Positions 17,814-26,382 of a stretch of DNA of 64,000 nucleotides are shown in pieces. Under the pieces are notes generated by a model. It saw only the letters and a program-made list of their open reading frames with translations. It made no database searches and was not told where the DNA came from. Numbering within the stretch: the stretch's first letter is position 1; each line of letters begins with the position of its first letter. The position numbers were made by a program, and so were the translations under genes. This stretch comes from SAR92 clade bacterium (GTDB lineage: Bacteria; Pseudomonadota; Gammaproteobacteria; Pseudomonadales; Porticoccaceae), in the NCBI GenBank assembly GCA_004211905.1, contig SHBP01000003.1, positions 124,001-188,000 of the forward strand. The letters run 5' to 3'.

Positions 17814-19043
17814 ATGACAAATAGACCCTTTGACTTAATTATTTATGGCGCCACAAGTTTTGTCGGCCAAATTTTAACCCGCTATCTTTTTGAGCACATT
17901 CACGTAGGGGATAAAGTAAATTGGGCTATTGCAGGGCGATCTGAAAAAAAACTTGCTGTATTAAAAAGCTCTTTGGGGAGTAGTGCAGACGCTCTCTCAG
18001 TCATTGTTGCAGATGCTGATGATGAGACTGCACTAGCAACAATGTGCCAATCGGCTCGAGTTATTGCTTCTACTGTTGGACCCTACGCACTTTACGGAGA
18101 GCCTCTAGTGAAGGCCTGCGCAGAAAATGGAACAGATTATTGTGACCTATGTGGTGAAGCCTATTGGATTAAAGCCATGATCCTAAAGTATTCTGATTCG
18201 GCGAAAGCCTCCGGCGCGCGCATTGTAAGCTGCTGCGGATTCGACTCAATCCCTTCAGATCTGGGTGTCCACTTTCTACAACGCCAAGGTAAGCAGCGTT
18301 TTAGTAAATATTTTGATGATGTCAAATTAGCTGTAAATACCATGAAAGGTGGTGCCTCTGGTGGTACTCTTGCCAGTATGATTGAAGCTGTAAAAGCTGC
18401 AAAAAGCGATCCAAAACTTCGCAAAGATATGAACAACCCTTATATTCTTTGTCCTGAAAATACACAACTTTGTCACCCCCAAATCAGTATTAAGGGCCCT
18501 GTGTTCGATGCGGATTTCCAACGTTGGTCAGCTCCATTTATTATGGAAGCCATCAACGCTCGAGTAGTTCTGCGTTCAAATATGCTTGTTAATATGGCCT
18601 ATGGCGATAATTTTCTGTATCGCGAACAGATGATGACTGGCCAAGGAATTAAAGGTCGATTATCCGCATTTGGCCTAACTGCTGGGCTCGGTTTTTTTGC
18701 CCTAAGTGTCATTATCACACCCTTACGAAAATTTATGCAGCGCTTTGTTCTTCCCAAACCAGGAGAAGGGCCTAGCCCTGCAGCGCAATTAGCCGGCCAT
18801 TTCGATATTAGTTTACTAGGAAAAAATTCTGACCAAGAGACTCTCACGGTTAGAGTGACTGGAGACCGCGATCCGGGTTATGGCTGTACTGCAAAGATGC
18901 TTGCTCAAGCCGGATTATGTTTAGCCTTTGATTTTGAGGGAGAAGACCCGAAAGGAGGCTTTTTGACTCCTGCAACGGCGATGGGTGATCGGCTAATTAA
19001 GCGCTTGAATGAGCATGCCGGCATGACTTTTACAGTAGATTAA
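17814..19043 (+). CDS. Saccharopine dehydrogenase-like / trans-acting enoyl reductase family protein
   Basis: The 409-residue protein has an N-terminal NAD(P)-binding Rossmann motif, GATSFVGQ at 12-19, followed by AGRSEKKL. Next come the family segments ASTVGPYALYGEPLVKACAENGTDYCDLCGE and CCGFDSIPSDLGV. These place it with trans-acting enoyl reductases and the mammalian SCCPDH-like proteins rather than true saccharopine dehydrogenases. A hydrophobic segment near 280-300 (LGFFALSVIITPL) may touch the membrane or lipid. It is divergent from the GST gene with a 62-base gap and ends in a shared terminator. The substrate is unknown, possibly a lipid. Confidence 0.85.
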   Translation: MTNRPFDLIIYGATSFVGQILTRYLFEHIHVGDKVNWAIAGRSEKKLAVLKSSLGSSADALSVIVADADDETALATMCQSARVIASTVGPYALYGEPLVKACAENGTDYCDLCGEAYWIKAMILKYSDSAKASGARIVSCCGFDSIPSDLGVHFLQRQGKQRFSKYFDDVKLAVNTMKGGASGGTLASMIEAVKAAKSDPKLRKDMNNPYILCPENTQLCHPQISIKGPVFDADFQRWSAPFIMEAINARVVLRSNMLVNMAYGDNFLYREQMMTGQGIKGRLSAFGLTAGLGFFALSVIITPLRKFMQRFVLPKPGEGPSPAAQLAGHFDISLLGKNSDQETLTVRVTGDRDPGYGCTAKMLAQAGLCLAFDFEGEDPKGGFLTPATAMGDRLIKRLNEHAGMTFTVD

Positions 19044-19062
19044 CAACCACCTGCTCCACAAA

Positions 19063-19090
19063 AAAGGCCCGCCTAACTTAGCGGGCCTTT
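19063..19090. terminator. Bidirectional intrinsic terminator
   Basis: A perfect 10-bp stem AAAGGCCCGC/GCGGGCCTTT (19063-19072 and 19081-19090) with an 8-base loop. On the minus strand it runs into six T residues, a strong terminator for the small membrane gene at 19112. On plus it closes the reductase gene with a weaker T tract. Confidence 0.9.
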
Positions 19091-19111
19091 CACTTTCAGC
19101 AAAGTTACCTG

Positions 19112-19429
19112 TTATTCCATTACGCGATCTTTTATCACCATAATAATAATCGCCACAGCGCCAGCATTAATAATTTCGCTCATATTACCTAAAATAGCCG
19201 TGATGTATCCGCCAATCACTGGAAGACCTCCAGCAGCTCCAGACATTGCCGATAAGGCTAAAGCAAATATCAGATAAAAAGTTCTGTTATCTTTATCCGC
19301 CTGATCGCTCAAAAATCCTAAAGCTAAACCAACTAGCACCATAATCAATGCAGCTTCTGGAATAGCCGTAAAGGCTCCGATAATTGCTATTGCTACAGCT
19401 AATAGTCTTACTACTTTTAATGGACTCAT
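19112..19429 (-). CDS. Small hydrophobic membrane protein, member 1 of a three-gene family (105 aa)
   Basis: No known family was recognised. The 105 residues are highly hydrophobic, with helices at about 8-27, 28-41, 50-66 and 85-99, and a charged loop SDQADKDNRT at 41-50. The C-terminal half contains GLPVIGG at 68-74 followed by an Asn at 82 and a final helix ending in basic residues (IKDR). This matches the layout of the two smaller neighbours (x-VPF-x-G, then N, then a terminal helix). AAGGGG lies 6-7 bases before the ATG. It has its own promoter-like motif and terminator and is a single-gene unit. The relationship to the neighbours is inferred by eye. Confidence 0.8.
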   Translation of the reverse strand: MSPLKVVRLLAVAIAIIGAFTAIPEAALIMVLVGLALGFLSDQADKDNRTFYLIFALALSAMSGAAGGLPVIGGYITAILGNMSEIINAGAVAIIIMVIKDRVME

Positions 19430-19483
19430 ATTATTACCCCTTATTTTTGTTTTAATGTCTGAAGCGTGTCTTTTTTAAAAAGC

Positions 19484-19503
19484 ACATCTTGAACATAGCA
19501 CGT
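19484..19503 (-). promoter_or_regulatory. Conserved extended -10 promoter-like motif, copy 1
   Basis: On the minus strand the 20-base block reads ACGTG, one base, TATGTTC, then A-rich/ATGT. It matches the block at 20310-20329 at 17 of 20 positions. TG-N-TATGTT looks like an extended -10 element, about 63 bases before the start codon of the 105-residue protein. Confidence 0.6.
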
Positions 19504-19711
19504 AAATCACAGGAATGAAAATATTATAAGTTATTGATTTTATTCGGTTTTACATAAATACGGAGTATTGGTAAGAAAATATATCGATATTCTAAAAGAG
19601 AGGAAAAAACAGTTCTAGAGAATTTATCGTTTATCTTTTGATGTCAACATTTCTCGAATAAGCGCAATAAAAATTGACTATTTAAGAAACTTTAAAATTT
19701 TGACTAGATTC

Positions 19712-19736
19712 AAAAAGACGTCTAGTAAGACGCCTT
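19712..19736 (-). terminator. Intrinsic terminator after the middle small membrane gene
   Basis: On the minus strand, AAGGCGTC and GACGTCTT pair (one G-U) around the loop TTACTA, followed by a run of five T residues. The stem occupies 19715-19722 and 19729-19736, immediately after the stop codon of the 74-residue protein gene. Confidence 0.85.
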
Positions 19737-19741
19737 ATGTT

Positions 19742-19966
19742 TTAGCGACGGCTCCAAAAATACAAGATCAACAGCGCCACAACCACACCAAGACCCGAGG
19801 AACCTAGAGCATCAACCATACCTTGAACATTTGCCATGATACCTCCAAAGAAAGGTACCTCTGGACCAAACAATGCGGATACTAGGATGGCCACAACAAG
19901 AACTAACCCTAAAACCTCAATTAACTCTCGAGAAAGCTTTTTTAGTTTTTCAAATACATCAAACAT
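19742..19966 (-). CDS. Small hydrophobic membrane protein, member 2 of a three-gene family (74 aa)
   Basis: Unrecognised family. The 74 residues have a charged amphipathic N-terminus (FEKLKKLSREL), a helix at about 18-34, the turn FGPEVPFFGG at 33-42, Asn46, then LGSSGLG and a C-terminal helix ending in WSRR. It aligns with the 68-residue neighbour across FG-x-VPF-x-G, the Asn, V-x-x-LG and GL positions. I start at ATG 19966, with AGGG 7 bases upstream; a GTG lies one codon earlier. Only 70 bases separate it from the upstream gene, and these hold a terminator but no clear promoter, so expression may depend on read-through. Confidence 0.8.
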   Translation of the reverse strand: MFDVFEKLKKLSRELIEVLGLVLVVAILVSALFGPEVPFFGGIMANVQGMVDALGSSGLGVVVALLILYFWSRR

Positions 19967-19994
19967 CACGACACCCTATTATTTTTTAGAAAAA

Positions 19995-20018
19995 AAGGGA
20001 GCCCTTACAAGCTCCCTT
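19995..20018 (-). terminator. Intrinsic terminator between two small membrane genes
   Basis: Perfect 8-bp stem AAGGGAGC/GCTCCCTT (minus strand; 20011-20018 and 19995-20002) with an 8-base loop and a following run of T residues (complement of 19988-19996). It lies directly after the 68-residue gene and 29 bases before the start of the next gene. Confidence 0.88.
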
Positions 20019-20036
20019 CAATTAACAACTACACAC

Positions 20037-20243
20037 CTAGTCGGCTGCGTTAAACAAGTATCCTGCGACAAGCAGTCCAACTAAACCTGCATCACCAAGA
20101 GTTGTTACCAAGCCAAGTGCATTGTCTAAAACTGATCCTACGAATGGAACATCGCCAAAAACCACACCAGCTGCTACACCCAAAACAATCAGAGACACTA
20201 TAAGACTAGTCAATTGTCCTACTATTGCTGCTAACTTATCCAT
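20037..20243 (-). CDS. Small hydrophobic membrane protein, member 3 of a three-gene family (68 aa)
   Basis: Unrecognised family. The 68 residues show a first helix at about 8-28, the turn VFGDVPFVG at 28-36, Asn41, then LGDAGL at 49-54 and a second helix ending in NAAD. It is collinear with the 74-residue protein, lacking one residue in the turn (FG-D-VPF versus FG-PE-VPF). The ribosome-binding region AAGGGGTAA before the ATG is the same as that of the 105-residue gene. A promoter-like motif at 20310-20329 and a terminator at 19995 bracket it. Small size and two helices could suit a holin-like, stress or membrane-organising role, but there is no direct evidence. Confidence 0.8.
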   Translation of the reverse strand: MDKLAAIVGQLTSLIVSLIVLGVAAGVVFGDVPFVGSVLDNALGLVTTLGDAGLVGLLVAGYLFNAAD

Positions 20244-20309
20244 TTTTTTACCCCTTTTCTTTGATTTTAATTAATTAAATTACTGATTGCATGGTGTGTA
20301 AACCAGCAA

Positions 20310-20329
20310 ACATGTAGAACATATCACGT
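20310..20329 (-). promoter_or_regulatory. Conserved extended -10 promoter-like motif, copy 2
   Basis: The minus-strand block ACGTG-A-TATGTTC-TACATGT matches the block at 19484-19503 at 17 of 20 positions. TATGTT (complement of 20318-20323) preceded by TG-A fits an extended -10 element. It would give a leader of about 65 bases for the 68-residue gene. Confidence 0.6.
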
Positions 20330-20526
20330 TATTAACACTAAATAAAAGCCCGAAATAGGTCTTTTTTTACTCACTTTCGTATATTTTGTCAGGATTTTAA
20401 CCATGTAATTTTCAATATCTGATTCTTTGTTGAGCTACTTTCAGCTAGAATAGCTCGCCTTAGCCTGGACATGGCTTTCACTAAATGTCAGGTTTTACTC
20501 ACCTACTAAGAGCTAGAAAAATCCCC

Positions 20527-22191
20527 ATGGCACAATACGTCTACACAATGAATAGAGTAAGTAAGATCGTTCCACCTAAACGAGAAATCCTAAAAGACAT
20601 CTCTCTATCTTTCTTTCCAGGCGCTAAAATAGGTGTGCTAGGGCTAAATGGGTCGGGCAAATCAACTCTTCTAAAGATAATGGCTTCCCTAGATACAGAT
20701 ATTCAGGGTGAAGCTCGGCCAATGCCGGGAATTAAAATTGGTTACCTTGCTCAAGAGCCTCTGCTTGACCCCAATAAAGATGTTCGAGGCAATGTAGAGG
20801 ACGGTATGCGTGAAGCTGTAGATGCGCTCAAAGCGCTCGATCAGGTTTTTTTGGACTATGCGGAACCGGATGCTGACTTTGACGCGTTGGCCAAAAAGCA
20901 AGGTGAACTTGAGTCAATCATCGAATCTTGGGATGCCCACAACCTTGACCACTCTCTCGATATAGCCGCTGATGCCCTGCGGTTGCCCCCGTGGGATGCA
21001 GACGTAACTTCTCTTTCAGGTGGTGAAAAGCGTCGTGTCGCTCTCTGTCGCTTGCTACTATCTCGGCCGGATATGTTGCTTTTAGATGAGCCAACCAACC
21101 ACTTGGATGCAGAATCTGTCTTTTGGTTAGAAAAGTTTCTAGAGGAATATGCTGGGACTGTAGTTGCCGTAACTCACGATAGATATTTTTTGGACAATGT
21201 GGCTGGCTGGATCTTGGAGCTTGACCGAGGGTATGGTATTCCTTATGAAGGTAACTATTCTGCATGGCTAGAAGGGAAAAATAAGCGACTAGAAACAGAA
21301 TCTAAGCAAGAGATTTCCCGTCAAAAGGCGCTCAAACAAGAGCTAGAATGGGTTAGGCAAAATCCAAAAGGGCGACAAGCGAAAAACAAAGCGCGGATTG
21401 CCCGATTTGATGAGCTAAATTCACAAGAATTCCAATCTCGCAATGAGACTAATGAAATCTATATTGCTCCAGGAGAGCGCCTTGGCGACAAGGTGATCGT
21501 TTTAGATAAAGTTAGCAAAGGATATGGTAATGAGCTGCTTATCGACCAGTTGTCGCTATCCATTCCCAAAGGGGCTGTGGTAGGTATTATTGGTGGTAAT
21601 GGCGCTGGAAAATCAACTTTATTTAGGATGATCGCGGGCACCGAGAAACCTGACAGCGGCTCAATTGATCTCGGGGAATCGGTCAAAGTTGCCTACGTGG
21701 AACAAACCCGAGACTCTCTTGATGATAATCACACTGTGTGGGAGGCTATATCAGGCGGCCATGATATGCTGAAGATTGGCAATTATGAAGTTTCATCTAG
21801 GGCTTATGCAGGACGCTTTAACTTCAGGGGTACTGATCAGCAAAAACGGGTAGGACAACTCTCAGGTGGTGAAAGAGGTCGTTTGCATCTAGCTAACACG
21901 TTAAAGCAAGGTGCTAATGTACTACTTCTTGATGAGCCCTCCAATGATTTAGACATTGAAACCCTTCGAGCACTAGAAGAGGCCGTTCTATCTTTCCCTG
22001 GTTGTGTGTTGGTTATCTCTCACGATCGTTGGTTCTTAGATCGTATTGCGACTCACACTCTGGCCTATGAAGACAATGGAGAAGTGGTTTTCTTTGAAGG
22101 CAGTTACAGCGAGTATCACGAGGACTTTGTTAAACGCAGCGGCGGAGATGCCTCACCAAAGCGGGTTAAGCATAAACGACTAAAATCCTAG
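20527..22191 (+). CDS. ettA: Energy-dependent translational throttle protein EttA (ABC-F)
   Basis: EttA binds the ribosomal E site and couples translation to the ATP/ADP ratio. Starting at ATG 20527 (MAQYVYTMNRVSKIVPPKR) gives 554 residues that match E. coli EttA from end to end. A frame-extended start at 20485 adds 14 unlike residues. Two ABC domains are visible: Walker A GLNGSGKST, signature LSGGEKRRVALCRLL and LLLDEPTNHLD; then GGNGAGKST, LSGGERGRLHLAN and LLLDEPSNDLD. Between them lies the P-site tRNA-interaction motif (about 240-300). Domain 2 has SND instead of TND, a mild change. The thioesterase follows 24 bases later. Confidence 0.96.
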   Translation: MAQYVYTMNRVSKIVPPKREILKDISLSFFPGAKIGVLGLNGSGKSTLLKIMASLDTDIQGEARPMPGIKIGYLAQEPLLDPNKDVRGNVEDGMREAVDALKALDQVFLDYAEPDADFDALAKKQGELESIIESWDAHNLDHSLDIAADALRLPPWDADVTSLSGGEKRRVALCRLLLSRPDMLLLDEPTNHLDAESVFWLEKFLEEYAGTVVAVTHDRYFLDNVAGWILELDRGYGIPYEGNYSAWLEGKNKRLETESKQEISRQKALKQELEWVRQNPKGRQAKNKARIARFDELNSQEFQSRNETNEIYIAPGERLGDKVIVLDKVSKGYGNELLIDQLSLSIPKGAVVGIIGGNGAGKSTLFRMIAGTEKPDSGSIDLGESVKVAYVEQTRDSLDDNHTVWEAISGGHDMLKIGNYEVSSRAYAGRFNFRGTDQQKRVGQLSGGERGRLHLANTLKQGANVLLLDEPSNDLDIETLRALEEAVLSFPGCVLVISHDRWFLDRIATHTLAYEDNGEVVFFEGSYSEYHEDFVKRSGGDASPKRVKHKRLKS

Positions 22192-22215
22192 TTCGTTAAC
22201 ATTTAAGGATTAATC

Positions 22216-22650
22216 ATGGCTAGTATTTGGTATCAAACGCCTGATCCAGCACTAATTGATGCAATGAGTGAAGGCACTATTGACGAACATCTTGGGATTA
22301 AAATCACCAAAGTGGGTGATAATTATCTCACTGGCACCATGCCTGCTGATAAACGCACCTTTCAACCGTACGGTGTTGTTCATGGCGGAGCCAATGTCGT
22401 TCTAGCTGAATCTTTAGGTAGTATTGCTGGAGCTCATGTAATTGACACGAATTCGTTGCTTTGTCTGGGGCAAGAAGTGAGCGCCACGCATTTGCGTCCA
22501 GTCTCCTCAGGTATTGTGACAGGCACAGCACGGCCAATCCATTTAGGTAAGCGATCTCATGTTTGGGAGATACGATTAGAAAATGATCAAGGCAAATTGA
22601 GCTGTATCGCTAAGTTAATTCTAGCTATTGTGCCTAAAGATCCAGCGTAG
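22216..22650 (+). CDS. Hotdog-fold acyl-CoA thioesterase (YdiI/PaaI-like)
   Basis: The 144 residues carry the hotdog thioesterase signature GVVHGGANVVLAESLGSIAG, with HGG at 56-58 and the catalytic Glu65. This matches the YdiI/MenI subgroup, which hydrolyses aromatic and fatty acyl-CoAs such as DHNA-CoA. The C-terminal RSHVWEIRLENDQGKLSCIAKLI is also typical. It lies 24 bases after ettA and is probably cotranscribed. It converges with the membrane protein gene ending at 22652, with only one base between the two stops. Confidence 0.9.
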   Translation: MASIWYQTPDPALIDAMSEGTIDEHLGIKITKVGDNYLTGTMPADKRTFQPYGVVHGGANVVLAESLGSIAGAHVIDTNSLLCLGQEVSATHLRPVSSGIVTGTARPIHLGKRSHVWEIRLENDQGKLSCIAKLILAIVPKDPA

Positions 22651-22651
22651 A

Positions 22652-23482
22652 TTATCCAATATTTGGTTCCGCCTGATCATCCTTAAATAGATTCATTTCA
22701 ATGAAGAAGAATGCCACTAACCACATAAAGGCATCCCAAAAATCGAGAAAGTCCCCCAGAAAACCCCAATAAGTGGCAGCAGCGAATAGGATTGTGTACA
22801 GCAAGATCTTAATTAGCTTGCTCACTGAAACCAGAGTACCTTCAAAACGACTTTGCTGCTGCAATCTCACATCTGCCTCAAGTACCAATACCACCATAAT
22901 CCAGGTGATAGAATTAATCACATCTACCCGCGCCAACCATTGGATTGCTGACCATTGATCAGCTGTACCAATAATCTTCTGACCATTCAATTTGAATAAT
23001 TCTTGGTTGTTAAGAGGGCTGCAGCTATCCGCAACCAGCATTGGATATTCATCTAAGTTATCAATTGTTGAAAAATTCTGTGTGATGAGAGCGCAAACAT
23101 CTTCAATCGGATATGGTGAAATACCACTAATCAGCAGCATTTTAGAAATATAACCGTAAAAAGCATAAATAATAAATCCATAACTGAACACACGAATCAA
23201 AGTAAAACTTATTTTTACACTCGGTTTGGACAAAGTATTTGGCTGCAGAGCAGCTGTTTCAAGCTCAAACAAGAACAATAACAATACCCAAGCAGCCGTA
23301 TCAATAGTAGCTGCAAACCCCTGAATAATGTCTTCTAGTGTAATGCCCTGACTAAAGGTTTGTTGCGTCGCTAAAGATTCTTCCTGAAAAAACAAACCGA
23401 TATTGAGCGTCAGTAACCCATAGACAAAATATTTAAAAGCCCTATAGAGTAAATCGAATTGAACTGATGAAAACGCCTTCAT
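22652..23482 (-). CDS. Uncharacterised multi-pass membrane protein
   Basis: No family was recognised. Starting at ATG 23482 (MKAFSSVQF) gives 276 residues, and AGGGGAG lies 4 bases upstream. A longer frame from 23554 is less likely. Hydrophobic segments are seen at about 17-33, 60-75, 95-115, 190-207, 220-240 and 245-265. A large non-membrane loop between the third and fourth contains Cys residues (DVCALI, ADSCSPL), perhaps an exported disulfide. It lies 91 bases downstream of ppc on the same strand. Function unknown. Confidence 0.75.
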   Translation of the reverse strand: MKAFSSVQFDLLYRAFKYFVYGLLTLNIGLFFQEESLATQQTFSQGITLEDIIQGFAATIDTAAWVLLLFLFELETAALQPNTLSKPSVKISFTLIRVFSYGFIIYAFYGYISKMLLISGISPYPIEDVCALITQNFSTIDNLDEYPMLVADSCSPLNNQELFKLNGQKIIGTADQWSAIQWLARVDVINSITWIMVVLVLEADVRLQQQSRFEGTLVSVSKLIKILLYTILFAAATYWGFLGDFLDFWDAFMWLVAFFFIEMNLFKDDQAEPNIG

Positions 23483-23573
23483 ACTCTCCCCTAGAAAATG
23501 TTTACTTGCCCATACTGAGGTATAACTATTAGTGTCACGCCGATTAAAGTTCAATCTAATTTTTACCGCAACT

Positions 23574-26201
23574 TTACCCTGTATTTCGTAATCCCGCGGA
23601 TACTCCTGCTATGGTCACCATAATAGCTTGCTCTAGCATCGCATCAGGATTTTTTCGATTACGCAACAGTAATTCTGCTTGAAGCACATTCAAAGGGTGA
23701 ATATAAATATTGCGCAGATCAACCGACTCTTTTGGCCACGCTTGTTTTGCTAGCAATTGCTGATCTCCGTTTATTGCCATAATAGTGCCTGAGTCTTTAG
23801 CTAACTGCTCACGTAATGTTTGTCCAATGACCTTCAATGATTGAGGCACCAGTAAATCATCATAGTAAGCGGAGATCCATGCATCTGATTTTGCAAAAAC
23901 CATTTCTAGCATAGACAGTCGAGCCGCAAAAAATGGCCATTGATCCGCCATTTCTCGAACTAAATCAGTTCGATCAGAATCAATCAGTTTTTGTAACCCT
24001 TCTCCTGCCCCTAACCACGCGGGCAACATTAACCGGTTTTGACTCCAAGCAAAGATCCATGGGATAGCACGTAAGCTTTCAACCCCACCTCCTTTATTGC
24101 GTCGTGCGGGTCTAGACCCCAATGGCAATTTTGTTAACTCCTGCTCAGGCGTTGCATGACGAAAATAAGAAACGAAATTTGCATTATTTTTAACATATTC
24201 TCGATACCTAGAGCAGGACAGTTCTGATATCTCATTCATTGCATCACGCCAATGAGGCTGAGGCCTTGGTGGTTCAAGAAGATTAGCCTTTAGAACAGCA
24301 TTGGTATAAAGGGCGAGTGTTTTAATCGCTATCGCACTTAAACCTAACTTTGCTCGAATTGTCTCGCCCTGCTCTGTTACTCTCAACCCTGCTTTAAGAG
24401 AACCAGGAGGTTGAGATAATAATGCTGCCTGCGCCGGGGCTCCTCCTCGACCTATACTTCCTCCCCGCCCATGAAATAACGTCAGTTTAATATCTTCATC
24501 ATGGCAAATATCTAACAGCTTCTCTTGCGCTGTATATTGTGCCCAAGATGCGGCCATAACTCCGGCATCCTTGGCGGAATCTGAATAACCTATCATCACC
24601 ATTAATTGACTATCAATGTGCTTTTTAAACCAGCTTTTACCCAATAAGGTTTTAATCACCAGTGGCGCACGATTGAGATCATCAAGTGTTTCAAACAGAG
24701 GCACGACAGGAAGTGAATAATCACAACCCGTTTCTTTTAATAGTAATTGCACAGCTAATACATCTGAGGGTTGCCTAGCCATGGATATAACATAGCCGCC
24801 AAAAGCCTGTTTGGGTTGCTGGGCGATCACATTAAAGGTCGCCACCACCTCACGTGCGTCCTCAGAAAATTTACAGTCCCTTCCTATTAATGGCCGATGA
24901 CTATCGAGCTCTGCCAATAAAAATTGTTGTTTTTTAGCCTCGTCCCACTGCTCATAATCACCCAACCCTAGATGGCTACAAATTTCGGACAAAACTTGTG
25001 TGTGACGCCCACTATCCTGACGAATATCATGGCGTACTAAGTGAACTCCAAAGCATTGGATACACCTCAATAAATCGACTGTTGCTCCATTAGCGACAGA
25101 CTCCATCCCCGATTCAATCAACGATTGATAACAACTGTGAACCGGCAACCAAAGCTGCTGTTGATGTGTAATTATGCCTTCGACAGAGGATTCACCATGC
25201 TTTAGCATTTCCTCAATATACTGCAAAGTACACTGCAACCGATTTCTCAAATCACGCAGAACACTCCTATAGGGTTCATGGGTATCTCCCGACATTGTTT
25301 TTAATGTCTCATTGCAAGCAGTCATGGATAATTCGTCGATCAACTGATTTACTGCTTGAAGATAGAGATGGGCGGCTTGCCAGCGACTGAGTAACAAAAC
25401 TTCTTGGGTCACCACAGAGGTCACGTTAGGATTGCCATCGCGATCACCTCCCATCCAAGATGTAAAAGATACTGGCGTGGCGTCCAATGCCAATCTCTCA
25501 CCCGTTGCTTCAAATAACGTTGTATCCAGCCTTCGCAAGAAGTCTGGAACAGCGCGCCAGAGTGAGTTTTCAACCACTGCAAATCCCCATTTAGCCTCAT
25601 CAACCGGAGAGGGGCGTGCAACTCGGAAATCGTGACTAAACCAAATTTGAGTAATCAATTCTCTTAGACGACGGTAAACCTGCTCTTTCTCGCGCTGCGT
25701 CTGTCCCTGAAGTTCAAGCTGTCCAAGGCATGCATCAATCGCGTCGTATTTGTGGATCAACGAACGACGTGTGATTTCAGTTGGGTGCGCGGTCAACACC
25801 AAGTCTATGGTCAAAGCCTTAACGGACTCGTTAATCGTCTCTGTGGATATATTGTTAGCCTGTAATTCATTAAACACGGTCTTTAGTGTTTCAGTGGCAG
25901 AGAAAATATCGTCCATCTCACGTGAATGGCTATGCTGTTGATCAGCTATATTGGCAAGATTTAAAAATTGACTGAATGCGCGAGCAACAGGTACTAGCTC
26001 TTCGTTTTTTAGAGCCCGAATAATCTCCAAAAGACTCTCTCCATCCTCAGCATTCCCAGCCTTAGCAGATTTAGACAACAATCGAATTTTTTCAATCTTT
26101 TCGAGAAATTGAGCTCCCTCAGCATCACTGATGATTTCACCCAAAATTGTGCCAAGCAGACTAACATTAGCTCGCATTCCTTCGTAGTTAACTTCGCTCA
26201 T
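23574..26201 (-). CDS. ppc: Phosphoenolpyruvate carboxylase
   Basis: This enzyme carboxylates phosphoenolpyruvate to oxaloacetate, replenishing the TCA cycle. The 875 residues match bacterial PEPC in length. Motifs seen are the catalytic His139 in LVLTAHPTEITRRS, the GYSDSAKDAG segment, the Gly-rich loop FHGRGGSIGRGGAPA, SLRAIPWIFAWSQNR, and the invariant C-terminus AGLRNTG. It is divergent from amt across a 349-base gap; a GGAGAA ribosome-binding site precedes the ATG. No regulatory truncation was seen. Confidence 0.98.
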   Translation of the reverse strand: MSEVNYEGMRANVSLLGTILGEIISDAEGAQFLEKIEKIRLLSKSAKAGNAEDGESLLEIIRALKNEELVPVARAFSQFLNLANIADQQHSHSREMDDIFSATETLKTVFNELQANNISTETINESVKALTIDLVLTAHPTEITRRSLIHKYDAIDACLGQLELQGQTQREKEQVYRRLRELITQIWFSHDFRVARPSPVDEAKWGFAVVENSLWRAVPDFLRRLDTTLFEATGERLALDATPVSFTSWMGGDRDGNPNVTSVVTQEVLLLSRWQAAHLYLQAVNQLIDELSMTACNETLKTMSGDTHEPYRSVLRDLRNRLQCTLQYIEEMLKHGESSVEGIITHQQQLWLPVHSCYQSLIESGMESVANGATVDLLRCIQCFGVHLVRHDIRQDSGRHTQVLSEICSHLGLGDYEQWDEAKKQQFLLAELDSHRPLIGRDCKFSEDAREVVATFNVIAQQPKQAFGGYVISMARQPSDVLAVQLLLKETGCDYSLPVVPLFETLDDLNRAPLVIKTLLGKSWFKKHIDSQLMVMIGYSDSAKDAGVMAASWAQYTAQEKLLDICHDEDIKLTLFHGRGGSIGRGGAPAQAALLSQPPGSLKAGLRVTEQGETIRAKLGLSAIAIKTLALYTNAVLKANLLEPPRPQPHWRDAMNEISELSCSRYREYVKNNANFVSYFRHATPEQELTKLPLGSRPARRNKGGGVESLRAIPWIFAWSQNRLMLPAWLGAGEGLQKLIDSDRTDLVREMADQWPFFAARLSMLEMVFAKSDAWISAYYDDLLVPQSLKVIGQTLREQLAKDSGTIMAINGDQQLLAKQAWPKESVDLRNIYIHPLNVLQAELLLRNRKNPDAMLEQAIMVTIAGVSAGLRNTG

Positions 26202-26382
26202 AACGTGTAATTCTCCTTTTCTCTGTATAGTTTCCAGACCCCGCCAAGGAGGATCAAAGCCGAGGAATTATATAGTGAACTTAGAAATTCGCTAGTCGTC
26301 TGTTAATGCTAATGGCTTGCTTAATTCTAATATAACCATTCAAAAGTCACACACGCTCTGTATTACATGTATTGACCACAAA

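Larger units (their letters stand above)
19430..19741. other. Intergenic region between small membrane genes
   Basis: 312 very AT-rich bases. The right-hand end holds the terminator of the middle small gene (19712-19736). The left part holds the putative promoter at 19484-19503 and a leader of about 55 bases for the 105-residue protein. No open reading frame was seen in the remaining stretch of about 19510-19710. Confidence 0.6.

Noticed and set aside
20340..20480. Possible hairpin/attenuator (GCCCGAAATAGGT followed by T run) near 20348
   Set aside because: The stem has only two or three good pairs, and no plus-strand gene lies upstream that would need termination.
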